64,000 nucleotides of DNA, from positions 231,468 through 295,467 of the forward strand of contig NZ_JAGGOK010000010.1 in the NCBI RefSeq assembly GCF_018614615.1, read 5' to 3'. A program made the translations under genes and the position numbers. The DNA comes from Streptomyces sp. ISL-100 (lineage in GTDB: Bacteria; Actinomycetota; Actinomycetes; Streptomycetales; Streptomycetaceae). Below, piece by piece: positions 34,652 to 44,913 of the stretch (positions are counted from its first letter, which is position 1; each line of letters starts with the position of its first letter). The notes beneath the pieces were generated by a model. That model was not told the DNA's origin, ran no database searches, and saw only the letters and a program-made list of their open reading frames with translations.

Positions 34652-35363
34652 GCAGCCCGAACAAACCCCCACCGTCATCGCTGACGACGTCCACATCACC
34701 TACAAGGTCCAGTCGGGCACCGGTGTCCGCGAAGTGCACGCCGTCAAAGGCGTCACCTTCGTCGCCCACAAAGGCGAAGCCATCGGCCTCATCGGCTCCA
34801 ACGGCTCCGGCAAGTCCACGCTCCTCAAGGCGGTCGCCGGCCTGCTGCCGCCCGCACGCGGCCACATCTACACCCAGGGCCGGCCCTCACTCCTCGGCGT
34901 CAACGCCGCGCTGATGAACGACCTGACCGGCGAGCGCAACGTCGTCCTCGGCGGCCTGGCAATGGGCATGACCCGCCGCCAGATCCGCGAGCGCTACCAG
35001 CAGATCGTCGATTTCTCCGGCATCGACGACAAGGGCGACTTCATCACGCTGCCGATGCGCACGTACTCCTCCGGCATGGCGGCCCGTCTGCGCTTCTCGA
35101 TCGCCGCCGCCAGGACCCACGACGTACTCATGATCGACGAGGCACTCGCCACCGGCGACGCCGCCTTCCAGCGCCGCAGCAAGGCCCGTATCGCCGAGCT
35201 CCGCGCGACGGCGGGCACCGTCTTCCTGGTCAGCCACAACAACAAGACCGTCACCGAGACGTGCGACCGGGCGATCTGGCTGGAGGCCGGGACACTGCGG
35301 ATGGACGGCCCCGCGAAGGACGTCGTCGCCGCGTACGAGGGGCACACAAAGGCGAAGAAATAG
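34644..35363 (+). CDS. Polysaccharide ABC transporter ATPase (TagH/Wzt-like)
   Basis: 239 aa from the GTG at 34644 (GAGGAGA nine bases upstream); an ATG at 34623 lies before that site and is less likely. Walker A GSNGSGKST at ~51-59, signature YSSGMAARLRF as in TagH/Wzt, Walker B VLMIDEALATGD. Lacks the C-terminal glycan-binding extension of long Wzt forms. Overlaps the permease gene by 8 bp. Confidence 0.92.
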   Translation: MAEQPEQTPTVIADDVHITYKVQSGTGVREVHAVKGVTFVAHKGEAIGLIGSNGSGKSTLLKAVAGLLPPARGHIYTQGRPSLLGVNAALMNDLTGERNVVLGGLAMGMTRRQIRERYQQIVDFSGIDDKGDFITLPMRTYSSGMAARLRFSIAAARTHDVLMIDEALATGDAAFQRRSKARIAELRATAGTVFLVSHNNKTVTETCDRAIWLEAGTLRMDGPAKDVVAAYEGHTKAKK

Positions 35364-35390
35364 CTCCAAGGGTGGCTAAAGTGCGCCTTG

Positions 35391-36665
35391 ATGACGACCG
35401 ACCAGATCGCGGCCACCGACGGGAACACCGCCCCCGGCTCCCCCACTGCCGCGGCCGCCGCGCGCCGCCGCGCCCGCGCACTCGCCGCCGTCTGGCTCAC
35501 CACCCGCCTCCTCATGCTCGCCCTGCTCGCGCAGCCCCTCGCCGCCTTTGACGTGGGAACGATCAGCGGCGAGGTCCACCACATCTACTACGGCTGGTAC
35601 GGACAGCTCGCCCGGGGCGACTTCCCCCTCGACGACGTCATGTGGCAGTACCCGCCGGGCGCGGCCCTGGTGATTCTCGCGCCGGGCACCCTGCCCTGGC
35701 TCACGTACTTCCAGGGGTTCCTCGTCCTCACCCTCGTCGCCGACGGGCTCGTCGCCCTGGCCCTCGCCCGCGCGGGACGGCGCACCGGACGCAGCACGGC
35801 CGGCGCCTGGATGTGGGTGTGCGCGCTGCCGCTGCTCCTGCATCTGCCCCTGGTCCGGTACGACGTCCAGGTCACCGCACTCGGCGCCCTGGCCCTGCTC
35901 TCCCTGCACCACCGGCCCCGCGTCGGCGGTGCGCTGGCCGCGCTCGGCGCGACGGTGAAGGTCTGGCCGGTCCTCACGCTTCTGGGCGCTCCCCGGGGAC
36001 GTACCACCAGGGACGCCTGGCTGTCCGCCGCCGCCAGTGCGGCCGCGCTGCTCGCCGTGCTCGCGTTCGCCTTCTCGCACACCCTCGGCTTCCTGCGCCA
36101 GCAGGGCAGCAGAGGCGTTCAGGTCGAGTCGCTGGCCGGGACAGCGCTGTCCCTGGCGCGGCTGGTGGGCTGGCCCGGCACGGTCGAATACCGGTACGGC
36201 GCCATGGAGCTCACCGGGCCGTACGTCTTGTCCCTCGCCCACGCGTCCCTCCTCCTCACGGCCGCCGCCTTCTGCTGGCTGCTGGTGTGGCGGATCACGG
36301 CGCGGCGCTGGACACCGGCCACCCCTTTCGACGCCGCGCTGGCCGCCGTGCTCCTCTTCACCGTCACCAGCCGCGTGATCAGCCCCCAGTACCTGGTCTG
36401 GCTGCTGGGCCTGGCCGCCGTCTGTCTCACCTCGGGCGCGACCACCCAGCGCCCGGTCGCGGTGCTGCTGCTGCCGGCAGCCGCGATGAGCGCGCTCGCG
36501 TATCCGGTGCTGTACGAGGACGTGGTGTCGGGCACGCCGCTGGGCTGCGCGCTCATGGTCGTACGCAACGGCCTGCTGCTCGCGGCGGCCCTGCTGTCCT
36601 GCCGCAGGCTGTGGACGTCAACAAGAGCGACGTCTGCAAGAGGTACGTCGGCAAGAGGTACGTGA
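35391..36665 (+). CDS. GT87-like polyprenyl-phosphate-sugar-dependent membrane glycosyltransferase
   Basis: 424 aa with ~10 membrane helices. HIYYGWYGQLARGDFPLDDVMWQYPP places an acidic pair in the first external loop, as in GT87/GT-C mannosyltransferases using a polyprenyl-phosphate sugar. The start could also be the TTG one codon earlier. The C-terminus ends in a small tandem repeat (TSARGTSARGT) from a 15-bp DNA duplication just before the terminator. Follows the exporter pair on the same strand with a 27-bp gap, so probably the same surface-glycan pathway. Confidence 0.75.
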   Translation: MTTDQIAATDGNTAPGSPTAAAAARRRARALAAVWLTTRLLMLALLAQPLAAFDVGTISGEVHHIYYGWYGQLARGDFPLDDVMWQYPPGAALVILAPGTLPWLTYFQGFLVLTLVADGLVALALARAGRRTGRSTAGAWMWVCALPLLLHLPLVRYDVQVTALGALALLSLHHRPRVGGALAALGATVKVWPVLTLLGAPRGRTTRDAWLSAAASAAALLAVLAFAFSHTLGFLRQQGSRGVQVESLAGTALSLARLVGWPGTVEYRYGAMELTGPYVLSLAHASLLLTAAAFCWLLVWRITARRWTPATPFDAALAAVLLFTVTSRVISPQYLVWLLGLAAVCLTSGATTQRPVAVLLLPAAAMSALAYPVLYEDVVSGTPLGCALMVVRNGLLLAAALLSCRRLWTSTRATSARGTSARGT

Positions 36666-36710
36666 AAGGGGCGCCCCGCACCGAGTCGTTCCGGTGCGGG
36701 GCGCCCCTTT
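36665..36710. terminator. Bidirectional terminator between GT87-like gene and gdh
   Basis: Perfect 19-bp stem (AAAGGGGCGCCCCGCACCG and its complement, 8-base loop) with A/T at the ends, serving both convergent genes. Confidence 0.92.
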
Positions 36711-36739
36711 CTCTTACGCGTACGTGCATACGTACGGAC

Positions 36740-39700
36740 TCAGACGCGCGTCCGCAGCATCGTCCGCATCGTGCGCATGGCCACCGACAGGTTCGCCAGG
36801 TCGAACGCGTCCGACCCCTGGATCTCCTCCAGCGTGGTCCGCGCCCGGCCCAGGATCGCCGCGCTCTTCTCCTCCCACGCCTTGAAGCGCTGCTCCGGCG
36901 TCGATTCCCCGTTGCCCACGGACAGCACGTCCTGCGTCAGGCCGGCGTGCGCCGCGTACAGGTCCTCGCGGATGGAGGCGCGGGCCATGGACTGCCAGCG
37001 GTCGGCCCGCGGCAGCTCGATGATCCGGTCCATCAGCTGGGTGATGGAGAGGCGGTCGGCGAGGTCGTAGTACACCTCGGCGACCTGCATCGCGGTCTTG
37101 CCGGTGCGCTCCGCGATGGCGACGATGTCGAGCGTCGGGAAGGCGGACGAGAATCCGGCCACCCGCAGCGCCAGCTCCTGCGGAACGCCCGCGTCGGTCA
37201 GCTCGTCGAGGATGCCCTGGTACCACTCCAGGTCCGCGCCGCGCAGCAGCTTCGGCAGCTCGTCCCAGACCCGTGCCACACCGGTGCCGAAGAACTCGAT
37301 GGTCTCGGCGAGCTCCAGCGGCTGCGGCCGGTTGCCCAGCAGCCAGCGCGTACCGCGCTCGACGAGACGCCGCGAGTGCAGCCGGATCCGGGTCTGGACG
37401 TCGGCGGCGACCTTGTTGTCGAGCGCCTCGACGGCGTCCCACACCTCACTCAGCCCGAAGATCGCGCGGGCCGCGAACTGCGCCCGTACGATCTCCTCGA
37501 TCGACGCCCCGGTCTCCTCCCGCAGCCGGTGCAGGAAGGTCGAACCACCGGTGTTGACGGTGTCGTTGACCAGCACCGTCGTGATGATCTCGCGGCGCAG
37601 CGCGTGCGCGTCGATCTGCTCGCCGAACTTCTCGCGCAGCGCCTTCGGGAAGTACGCGTGCAGCAGGCCCCGCAGGTGCGGGTCGTCCGGCAGGCCGGTG
37701 TGGATCAGCTCGTCCGCCACCGTGATCTTGGTGTACGCCATGAGGACGGCGAGCTCGGGCTGGCTCAGCCCGCGGCCCGCGCTCAGCAGTTCGCGGATCT
37801 GCCGGTCGGTGGGCAGGAACTCCAGCGGGCGGTTCAGATGGCCGTCGCGCTCCAGCCGGCGCATGAAGCGCTGGTGGGCGTGGAGCAGGGAGGGCGCCTG
37901 GGTGACGGCGTTGGCCAGGGCCGTGTTCTGCGCGTAGTTGTTGCGCAGCACCAGCGAGCCGACCTCGTCGGTCATCGTGGCGAGCAGCTTGTTCCGCTGC
38001 TTCACGGTCATGTCGCCGTCCGCGACGAGCCCGTTCAGCAGGATCTTGATGTTCACCTCGTGGTCGGAGGTGTCCACGCCCGCGCTGTTGTCGATGGCGT
38101 CGGTGTTGATCCGGCCGCCCTCACCACCCGCACCCCGCCGGGCGAACTCGATGCGGCCGAGCTGGGTGGCACCGAGGTTGCCGCCCTCGCCGACGACCTT
38201 GACCCGCAGGTCCTCGCCGTTGACGCGGATCGCGTCGTTCGCCTTGTCACCGACGTCGGCGTTCGACTCCGCCGAGGACTTGACGTACGTACCGATGCCG
38301 CCGTTCCACAGCAGGTCGACCGGCGCCTTGAGGATCGCCTTCATCAGATCGGCCGGGGTCATCTTGGTGATGCCCCGCTCGATGCCGAGCGCCTCGCGGA
38401 TGTGCGAGTTGATCGGGATCGCCTTCGCGCTGCGCGGGTGGATGCCGCCGCCGGCGGACAGCAGCGCGGTGTCGTAATCGGCCCACGAGGAGCGCGGCAG
38501 CTCGAAGAGGCGGCGGCGCTCGGCATACGACGTGGCCGCGTCCGGGTTCGGGTCGATGAAGATGTGCCGGTGGTCGAAGGCCGCGACGAGACGGATGTGC
38601 TCGGAGAGCAGCATTCCATTACCGAAGACGTCGCCGGACATGTCACCCACACCGACGACCGTGAAGTCCTCGTTCTGGGTGTCGTGGCCGAGCTCGCGGA
38701 AGTGCCGCTTGACGGACTCCCAGGCGCCGCGGGCGGTGATGCCCATGCCCTTGTGGTCGTAACCGACCGAGCCGCCCGACGCGAAGGCGTCGCCGAGCCA
38801 GAAGTTGTAGGCGATCGCGATCTCGTTGGCGATGTCGGAGAAGGTCGCGGTGCCCTTGTCGGCGGCGACGACGAGGTACGTGTCGTCCTCGTCGTGGCGC
38901 ACGACGTCCTTCGGCGCCACGACCTGCCCCGCCACCATGTTGTCGGTGATGTCGAGCAGCGCCGAGATGAAGGTCTTGTACGAGGCGATGCCCTCGGCCA
39001 TCCACGCGTCACGGTCGACGGACGGGTCCGGCAGATTCTTGGCGACGAACCCACCCTTGGCACCGACCGGCACGATGACGGTGTTCTTCACCATCTGCGC
39101 CTTGACCAGGCCCAGCACCTCGGTCCGGAAGTCTTCCCTCCGGTCCGACCAGCGCAGGCCACCGCGCGCGACCTTGCCGAAGCGCAGGTGGACGCCCTCG
39201 ACGCGCGGCGAGTAGACCCAGATCTCGTACGCCGGGCGGGGCGCGGGGAGGTCCGGAATCGCCTGCGGGTCGAACTTCATCGACACGTAGGAGTGCGGCT
39301 CACCGGTCGCGGTCTTCTGGAAGAAGCTCGTCCGCAGCGTCGCCTTGATGACGGTCAGGAAGGACCGCAGGATCCGGTCCTCGTCGAGGGACGCGACCTG
39401 GTCGAGCGCGCCGTCGAGCTCTTCGAGCAGCCCGTCGGTCAGCTCGGTGCCCGCGATCTGGCGCTCCGGCGACATCCGCGCCTCGAAGAGCGAGATCAGC
39501 AGCCGGGTGGTGTGGACGTTGTTGCGGAGGGTGTCCTCCATGTAGTCCTGGCTGAAGGTAGAACCGGCCTGGCGCAGGTACTTCGCGTACGCGCGCAGCA
39601 CCATCGCCTGCCGCCAGTCCAGTCCGGCGCTCAGGACGAGGGCGTTGAAGCCGTCGTTCTCGGCCTGCCCGGTCCACACGGCGGAGAACGCTTGCTGGAA

Positions 39701-41695
39701 ACGCTCCCGTGCGTCGTCGGCCAGGTAGCCGTCGTTGCCGTTCGACTTGGGCATGCGCAGGCCGAAGTCGTAGATCCACGCGTGCGTACGGTCGGCGCAG
39801 CGCAGCTCGTACGGACGCTCGTCGACGACCTCGACGCCGAGCCGCTGGAGCACGGGCAGGACGGCGGACAGGGAGACCTGCTCACCGATCCGGTAGATCT
39901 TGAAGCGGCGCTCGTTGGGTCCGGCGCCCACCGGCTCGTACAGGGAGAGCGAGAAGCTGTTGCGGCCGTGCGTCAGCTGTTCGAGGTGGACGAGGTCGGC
40001 GACGGCGGAGCGCGGCGAGTGGTCGGCCTTGTAGCCCTCGGGGAAGGCGTGACCGTACCGGCGCAGCAGCTCGGCGGCGCGCTCCTCGCCCAGCTCGGCG
40101 TTCATGGCCTCGGCGAAACCGTCGGCCCAGGAGCGGGCGGCCTCGACGAGGCGGGCCTCGATGCGCTCGGTGTCGGCGTCGGTGAGGGCCGGCAGCTCGG
40201 TGCCGGCCGGGACGCGTACGACGAAGTGCAGGCGGGAAAGGATCGACTCGGTGTTCCAGGCGGTGAAGTCGACGCTGATGCCGCCGAGCTCCTCCTTGAG
40301 GATGTCGATGAGCCGAAGCCGCACGGCGGTGGTGTAGCGGTCGCGGGGCAGGTAGATGAGGGCGGAGTAGTAGCGCCCGTACTCGTCCTGTCGCAGGTAG
40401 AGGCGCAGCCGGCGCCGTTCCTGGAGGTAGAGCACGCTCGTCACGATGGACGTCAGCTGGTCGACGGGCGTCTGGAAGAGCTCGTCGCGCGGGTACGTCT
40501 CCAGGATCTGGAGCAGGTCGCGGCCGTCGTGGCTGTTGGGCGAGAAGCCCGCGGTCTCGAGGACCTCTTCGACCTTGCGGCGGACGACGGGGACACGGCG
40601 TACGGACTCGGTGTACGCGGCCGAGGAGAACAGCCCGAGGAAGCGCCGCTCGCCGATGACATTGCCGTCCGCGTCGAACTTCTTCACGCCGACGTAGTCG
40701 AGGTAGCTGGGCCGGTGCACGGTCGAGCGGCTGTTGGCCTTCGTCAGTACGAGCAGCTTGTGCTCGCGGGCCTTGGCCCGGACGTCGGCGGGCAGCCGGC
40801 TGAAGGACGGGCTGACCGGGTGGTCCTCGTTGCCGCTGTGGTGCGGGTCGGAGCGCAGGATGCCGAGGCCGGTGCCGGGGACGGCGGACAGCGCGTCGTC
40901 CGGCGTCAGCTCGTACTCGCGGTAGCCGAGGAAGGTGAAGTGGTCACCGGCCAGCCAGCGCAGCAGCTCGCGGGCCTCGTCGACCTCCTGGTCGCGCAGG
41001 TCGTCGGCAGTGGGCTCGCTCGGCAGCTCGTCGGCGATACGCAGCGCCGAGTCGCGCATCTTCTCCCAGTCCTCGACGGCCTCGCGGACGTCGTTCAGGA
41101 CACGCAGCAGGTCGGCGGTGATCTGCTTGAGGTCGGAGCGGTCGGTCTCGCGGTCGATCTCGACATGGATCCAGGACTCGACGCACGCGTCGTGCGGCAG
41201 CTTCCCGTTGCGGCGCCCGCCGTCGGCGGCGAGGACCTCGACCAGCTTGCCGGTGACATCGCGGCGCACGGTGACCTGCGGGTGGATCACGACGTGGATG
41301 CCGCGCCCCTGGCGGGACAGCTCATTGGTGACGGAGTCCACGAGGAAGGGCATGTCGTCGGTGACCACCTCGACGACGGAGTGGCTGCAGGTCCAGCCGT
41401 TCTCCTCGACGGTCGGGGTGTGCACCCGGACGTTGGCGGTGCCCTGCGGGCGGTTCTCCGCCAACCGGTAGTGCGAGAGAGCCGCGCCGAATACATCGAC
41501 CGGGTCGCGGTCCGCGAGGTCTTCGGGGGCCGTGTGCAGGTAGTAGCGCTGGAGGTACGCGAGGAGCGTGTCCCTGTCGGGAGTGCCTTCGCTCGTGGAC
41601 CCAGTCGAAGGTTGCCCCCCGGCCGGGCTGTTCTCAGCTACCCGGGCCGCCCGTACGAGCAGCTCGGCCTTGGCTTCGTCCAGCTTGGTCTGCAT
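36740..41695 (-). CDS. gdh: NAD-specific glutamate dehydrogenase, 180-kDa class
   Basis: 1651 aa, the length of the L180 class first described in Streptomyces clavuligerus. Long N-terminal regulatory region, catalytic core around residues 800-1220 (FGKVARGGLRWSDRR, VGAKGGFVAKN, VGDMSGDVFGNGMLLS, GEGGNLGATQLGR) and a helical C-terminal domain. Converts glutamate to 2-oxoglutarate and ammonia, mainly catabolic. Start at the ATG 41695 (MQTKLDEAKAEL) with CAGGAG nine bases upstream; a longer frame begins 63 bases earlier but lacks support. Confidence 0.96.
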   Translation of the reverse strand: MQTKLDEAKAELLVRAARVAENSPAGGQPSTGSTSEGTPDRDTLLAYLQRYYLHTAPEDLADRDPVDVFGAALSHYRLAENRPQGTANVRVHTPTVEENGWTCSHSVVEVVTDDMPFLVDSVTNELSRQGRGIHVVIHPQVTVRRDVTGKLVEVLAADGGRRNGKLPHDACVESWIHVEIDRETDRSDLKQITADLLRVLNDVREAVEDWEKMRDSALRIADELPSEPTADDLRDQEVDEARELLRWLAGDHFTFLGYREYELTPDDALSAVPGTGLGILRSDPHHSGNEDHPVSPSFSRLPADVRAKAREHKLLVLTKANSRSTVHRPSYLDYVGVKKFDADGNVIGERRFLGLFSSAAYTESVRRVPVVRRKVEEVLETAGFSPNSHDGRDLLQILETYPRDELFQTPVDQLTSIVTSVLYLQERRRLRLYLRQDEYGRYYSALIYLPRDRYTTAVRLRLIDILKEELGGISVDFTAWNTESILSRLHFVVRVPAGTELPALTDADTERIEARLVEAARSWADGFAEAMNAELGEERAAELLRRYGHAFPEGYKADHSPRSAVADLVHLEQLTHGRNSFSLSLYEPVGAGPNERRFKIYRIGEQVSLSAVLPVLQRLGVEVVDERPYELRCADRTHAWIYDFGLRMPKSNGNDGYLADDARERFQQAFSAVWTGQAENDGFNALVLSAGLDWRQAMVLRAYAKYLRQAGSTFSQDYMEDTLRNNVHTTRLLISLFEARMSPERQIAGTELTDGLLEELDGALDQVASLDEDRILRSFLTVIKATLRTSFFQKTATGEPHSYVSMKFDPQAIPDLPAPRPAYEIWVYSPRVEGVHLRFGKVARGGLRWSDRREDFRTEVLGLVKAQMVKNTVIVPVGAKGGFVAKNLPDPSVDRDAWMAEGIASYKTFISALLDITDNMVAGQVVAPKDVVRHDEDDTYLVVAADKGTATFSDIANEIAIAYNFWLGDAFASGGSVGYDHKGMGITARGAWESVKRHFRELGHDTQNEDFTVVGVGDMSGDVFGNGMLLSEHIRLVAAFDHRHIFIDPNPDAATSYAERRRLFELPRSSWADYDTALLSAGGGIHPRSAKAIPINSHIREALGIERGITKMTPADLMKAILKAPVDLLWNGGIGTYVKSSAESNADVGDKANDAIRVNGEDLRVKVVGEGGNLGATQLGRIEFARRGAGGEGGRINTDAIDNSAGVDTSDHEVNIKILLNGLVADGDMTVKQRNKLLATMTDEVGSLVLRNNYAQNTALANAVTQAPSLLHAHQRFMRRLERDGHLNRPLEFLPTDRQIRELLSAGRGLSQPELAVLMAYTKITVADELIHTGLPDDPHLRGLLHAYFPKALREKFGEQIDAHALRREIITTVLVNDTVNTGGSTFLHRLREETGASIEEIVRAQFAARAIFGLSEVWDAVEALDNKVAADVQTRIRLHSRRLVERGTRWLLGNRPQPLELAETIEFFGTGVARVWDELPKLLRGADLEWYQGILDELTDAGVPQELALRVAGFSSAFPTLDIVAIAERTGKTAMQVAEVYYDLADRLSITQLMDRIIELPRADRWQSMARASIREDLYAAHAGLTQDVLSVGNGESTPEQRFKAWEEKSAAILGRARTTLEEIQGSDAFDLANLSVAMRTMRTMLRTRV

Positions 41696-42135
41696 GTCCT
41701 CTGGCTCCTGTCGCGCGCCGTTGCGTGACGTAGGTGAAGAAAGATGACACAACGCCACGACGCGGGGTATCCGGTCGGGTCGACGTTATGCCGCGATGAG
41801 AGATACCCATGACGTTATTGGCCAATTTTGACGGCCGGTCGGGGTTTCGGGGACCAGCGATCGCCCGGGCACGGTGGTGCTCCGGGCGCATGCCGGGGGC
41901 TTCACTGCCCCCGAGGGCTATCGCGCTGATCACGGCACCAGGCTATCTCCCCGCACGGGGGCCCCGTCATGTCCGATCCTTGTACAAAACCAGGCCCGAA
42001 GTTTGACACTCTGGACAGCGCGGACAGTGCGAAGGCCTCTCACCTGATCCGGCGGGGCGCCTTGGCAAACGACGCCGCCCGGTGCACGTTGAACCGGACG
42101 GCACGGCACAGCCCGCCCGAGGGGAGCACACAGTC
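41696..42135. other. Divergent intergenic region, gdh and DJ-1/PfpI genes
   Basis: 440 bp without a convincing gene. TTGACA at 42003-42008 could be the -35 of the PfpI gene, though the -10 is weak. The segment 41810-41830 is unusually AT-rich for this genome (TATTGGCCAATTTTGAC). No RNA gene seen. Confidence 0.45.
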
Positions 42136-42702
42136 ATGGCACCCAAGATCCTCATCGTGACCGGCGACGCAGCGGAGTCGCTGGAAGTCCTCTACCCGTA
42201 CCAACGCCTGCGCGAGGAGGGGTACGAAGTCGACATCGCCGCCCCGGCCCGCAAGAAGCTCCAGTTCGTGGTCCACGACTTCGAGCCCGGCTTCGACACG
42301 TACACCGAGAAGCCCGGCTACACCTGGCCCGCCGACCTGGCGTTCTCCGAAGTCGAGCCGAGCCAGTACGCCGCCCTGGTGATCCCCGGCGGGCGGGCCC
42401 CGGAGTACCTGCGCAACGACCTCGAGCTGCGCAAGATCCTCAAGGCTTTCTTCGACTCGGACAAGCCGGTGGCGCAGATCTGCCACGGCCCGCTCCTGAC
42501 GGCCGCCATCGACGGCCTGGCCGGCCGCCGGGTCACGGCCTATCCAGCCCTGGAGCTCGACATGCAGGCCGCGGGAGCGACGTTCCAGGACGCGGAGGCG
42601 GTCGTGGACGGCACGCTGGTCTCGGCCCGCGCCTGGCCGGACCACTCAGCCTGGATGCGCGAGTTCCTGAAGGTTCTCCGCGCGAAGAACCCGGTGACGT
42701 AG
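42136..42702 (+). CDS. DJ-1/PfpI family protein
   Basis: 188 aa with GAGGGGAG nine bases upstream of the ATG. Class I amidotransferase-like fold: nucleophile elbow QICHGPL with Cys116, and PGGRAPEYL contributing the oxyanion turn. Resembles PfpI/YhbO proteins (protease or deglycase/chaperone activity debated). Single gene. Confidence 0.9.
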   Translation: MAPKILIVTGDAAESLEVLYPYQRLREEGYEVDIAAPARKKLQFVVHDFEPGFDTYTEKPGYTWPADLAFSEVEPSQYAALVIPGGRAPEYLRNDLELRKILKAFFDSDKPVAQICHGPLLTAAIDGLAGRRVTAYPALELDMQAAGATFQDAEAVVDGTLVSARAWPDHSAWMREFLKVLRAKNPVT

Positions 42703-42800
42703 CCCCTCCCGCCCAGCCCCTTTGGCGTTTGAGGAGCGGGGTCCGGTGCGAAGCCCCAGAGAGCAGCCCGGGTGGGCGGACCGGTGGACAGGGGTGACCC

Positions 42801-43466
42801 TCACCCCATCCACCGCTCCGCCAGCTCCACCGCCTCCGCAAGCGTGTCCACCACCGGAACCCCCGCCGGCTCCAAGCTGGCCCGACTGTGCGAGCCCCCG
42901 GTATAGAGCACCGCCCGAGCCCCCACATGCGCAGCCGCCACAGCGTCATCCACCGCATCGCCGATAACAACAACCTGCTCCGGCGCGACACCGCCCAGCG
43001 CCGCGACATGCCGGGCCATGTGCGCGGCCTTGCTGCCGCCGGAAGGCCCGGTCCGCCCGTCGACCCGCACGAAGTGCCGCTCGATCCCGTACTGCCGCAC
43101 CACCGGCAGCAGCTGCTCATGCCCGTACATGCTCAGCAGTGACTGGCTGCGCCCCCCGGCCCCCCACTCCACGAGCAGTTCCTCGACCCCGTGGGTGAGC
43201 GCGCACACCACCCGCAGCTCCGTGTAATGCCGATGGAACGCCTCGTCCATGACCAGCCACTCCGCGACCGTCGGCAGCCGCCCCATCAGCCGCTCGTAGA
43301 AGCGGGGTATGGGCACGCAGTACAGCTCCCGGTATCGCGCCAGCGTGATCGGCTCGATCCCGATCTCCGCGAACGCGGCGTTCGTCGCCCCGATGACCGC
43401 ACTGATGTCATCGAGCAGCGTGCCGTTCCAGTCCCAGACGAGATGCGTCGTCGTGTGCTTCCCCAT
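42801..43466 (-). CDS. HAD-superfamily hydrolase (phosphoglycolate-phosphatase-like)
   Basis: 221 aa. HAD motif I is DWNGTLLDD (~11-19), with the motif III Lys in GGSKAAH and motif IV VVIGDAVDDAVAA. Cap domain of the C1 helical type. Dephosphorylates a small metabolite; substrate not determined. Followed by the 166-aa conserved protein gene on the same strand. Confidence 0.88.
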   Translation of the reverse strand: MGKHTTTHLVWDWNGTLLDDISAVIGATNAAFAEIGIEPITLARYRELYCVPIPRFYERLMGRLPTVAEWLVMDEAFHRHYTELRVVCALTHGVEELLVEWGAGGRSQSLLSMYGHEQLLPVVRQYGIERHFVRVDGRTGPSGGSKAAHMARHVAALGGVAPEQVVVIGDAVDDAVAAAHVGARAVLYTGGSHSRASLEPAGVPVVDTLAEAVELAERWMG

Positions 43467-43547
43467 TCCAAGAAGGTACCCACTGGCTACGACAACGCAG
43501 CCACCACACCACAGCCCGGCTCAGCCGGGCTCAGACCGCTCAGCCGA

Positions 43548-44048
43548 TCAGATTCGGGAGATCTCCTGCACCCCGAACCACAGCAGTTCGTGGTCCTCCG
43601 CGCCGTCCACCGTGAACTGCGCGTCGTCGTCCCCGTGGTCCGCCGCGCCCAGCGCCGAGGCCGCCGCCGTCACATCCGCCTCCGCGTCGTCCGCGTCGAC
43701 ATGTACCGCCGCCGCCTTCTTCAGCGGCACCGCGGCGGCGATCCGCACCTCGCCGAGCCCTGCCGCGTCCAGCCCCCGGTCCGGGTCCGCGACCGCGTCC
43801 CCGTCCGGTACGTCGACGGCCACGACCACCCGGCGGCGCGCGGCGCCCGGGTCCCCGGCCAGCAGCCGCAGGGACGCCGCCGCGGCCCGGTTGAGTGCGG
43901 CGTACTCGAGCTCCTCGATGTCGTCCGATACGTACCACTCGCGCAGACCGGGCGTCACGGCGTAGGCGGTCAGCGGGCCGGGCCCGAGCTGTCCGGCCTT
44001 GTGCGCCTCAGCGAGACCGGAAAGGGTCAGGGGGACGTAGACGCGCAT
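43548..44048 (-). CDS. Conserved actinobacterial protein, 166 aa
   Basis: Starts at ATG 44048 (MRVYVPLTLSGLAEAH). This opening, the middle YAALNRAAAASLRLLAGDPGAARRRVVVAVDVPD and the Asp-rich C-terminal half are characteristic of a small uncharacterised actinobacterial family (DUF6912-like, recalled). No catalytic motif; cytoplasmic. Confidence 0.75.
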   Translation of the reverse strand: MRVYVPLTLSGLAEAHKAGQLGPGPLTAYAVTPGLREWYVSDDIEELEYAALNRAAAASLRLLAGDPGAARRRVVVAVDVPDGDAVADPDRGLDAAGLGEVRIAAAVPLKKAAAVHVDADDAEADVTAAASALGAADHGDDDAQFTVDGAEDHELLWFGVQEISRI

Positions 44049-44326
44049 TGGCAGGCCGCTTTCGTAGTCGGGAGGCGGACTCAAGGATACGTACGGAGTC
44101 CCCCTTCGGGGTGGTGGTCCCCGGCCTCCACGACGTCCACCTGACGAGCCGCCCGTCGGCCGGCCGCCGCCCCACTGCCGCCTCCCGTCACCCGGATAGG
44201 TGAATCGGCCGGCCACCGCCTCTTCCGGTCACCTCGCCTTGCCGCCGTCTCTCACCGCCGTAGAAGATCACCAGCAGAAGTTACTGCCCGGTATTACAGC
44301 CGGGCCGGCAGAGCGGGGGCACACAG

Positions 44327-44821
44327 ATGAGCAAGGACAGGACCCGGCCGCAAGGACGCCGCGACCCGCGCAGGCCCGGCGCACCCACGTCCCGGGCGGC
44401 CACTACGAGCCCCACCACCGCAACCACACCCCCACCCGCACCCACACCACTCCGCCGGCACCACCACCGCCCCACACCCCACGAACAGTTCGCCGAGCGC
44501 CTGCTGGCCGTACTCAGCGGCCGGCGCCCCGTGCACTGGATGCTCGGCCACACCATCGGCGAGGCGTACGAGCAGCTCGTCCAGCTCGCGCCCAGGACCC
44601 CGCTGCGCACCCGCGGCACTCTCCCCGTCGTACGCACCTGCGGCAGCTTCCACCCGCGCCCCGGCGTGGTCGAGGCCTTCGCGAGCATCGCGGCCGGCGA
44701 GCAGGTACGGGCGATGGCGTTCCGCCTGGAGCAGGGCCGCGACCTGCGCTGGCGGTGCGCCGCCGTCGAGCTGGGCGGCGACCGCGGCGACCCGGTGGCG
44801 GCCTCCTGCGCCCCCGCCTAG
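44327..44821 (+). CDS. Rv3235-family conserved protein
   Basis: 164 aa. A disordered Pro/Arg/Thr-rich head of ~50 residues, then a compact domain (FAERLLAVLSGRRPVHWMLGHT, LRTRGTLPVVRTCGSFHPRPGVVEAFA, AMAFRLEQ). The homologue Rv3235 in Mycobacterium also lies beside secA; the same linkage here supports the match. Function unknown. Confidence 0.8.
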   Translation: MSKDRTRPQGRRDPRRPGAPTSRAATTSPTTATTPPPAPTPLRRHHHRPTPHEQFAERLLAVLSGRRPVHWMLGHTIGEAYEQLVQLAPRTPLRTRGTLPVVRTCGSFHPRPGVVEAFASIAAGEQVRAMAFRLEQGRDLRWRCAAVELGGDRGDPVAASCAPA

Positions 44822-44853
44822 CCACAGCCGGAACTCAGTCGACCCGCCGAAAT

Positions 44854-44895
44854 GCGGCCGGGGCCGGACACCCATCGGTGTCCGGCCCCGGCCGC
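44854..44895. terminator. Bidirectional terminator before secA 3' end
   Basis: Perfect 19-bp stem (GCGGCCGGGGCCGGACACC and its complement) with loop CATC, between the convergent Rv3235-like and secA genes. Confidence 0.88.
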
Positions 44896-44913
44896 GCTGC
44901 AAGCGCCTGATGC

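Noticed and set aside
35642..41728. Very long plus-strand open frame opposite gdh (over 2,000 codons)
   Set aside because: It is the high-GC antisense shadow of gdh and the GT87-like gene; the gdh product is a clear family match on the other strand.
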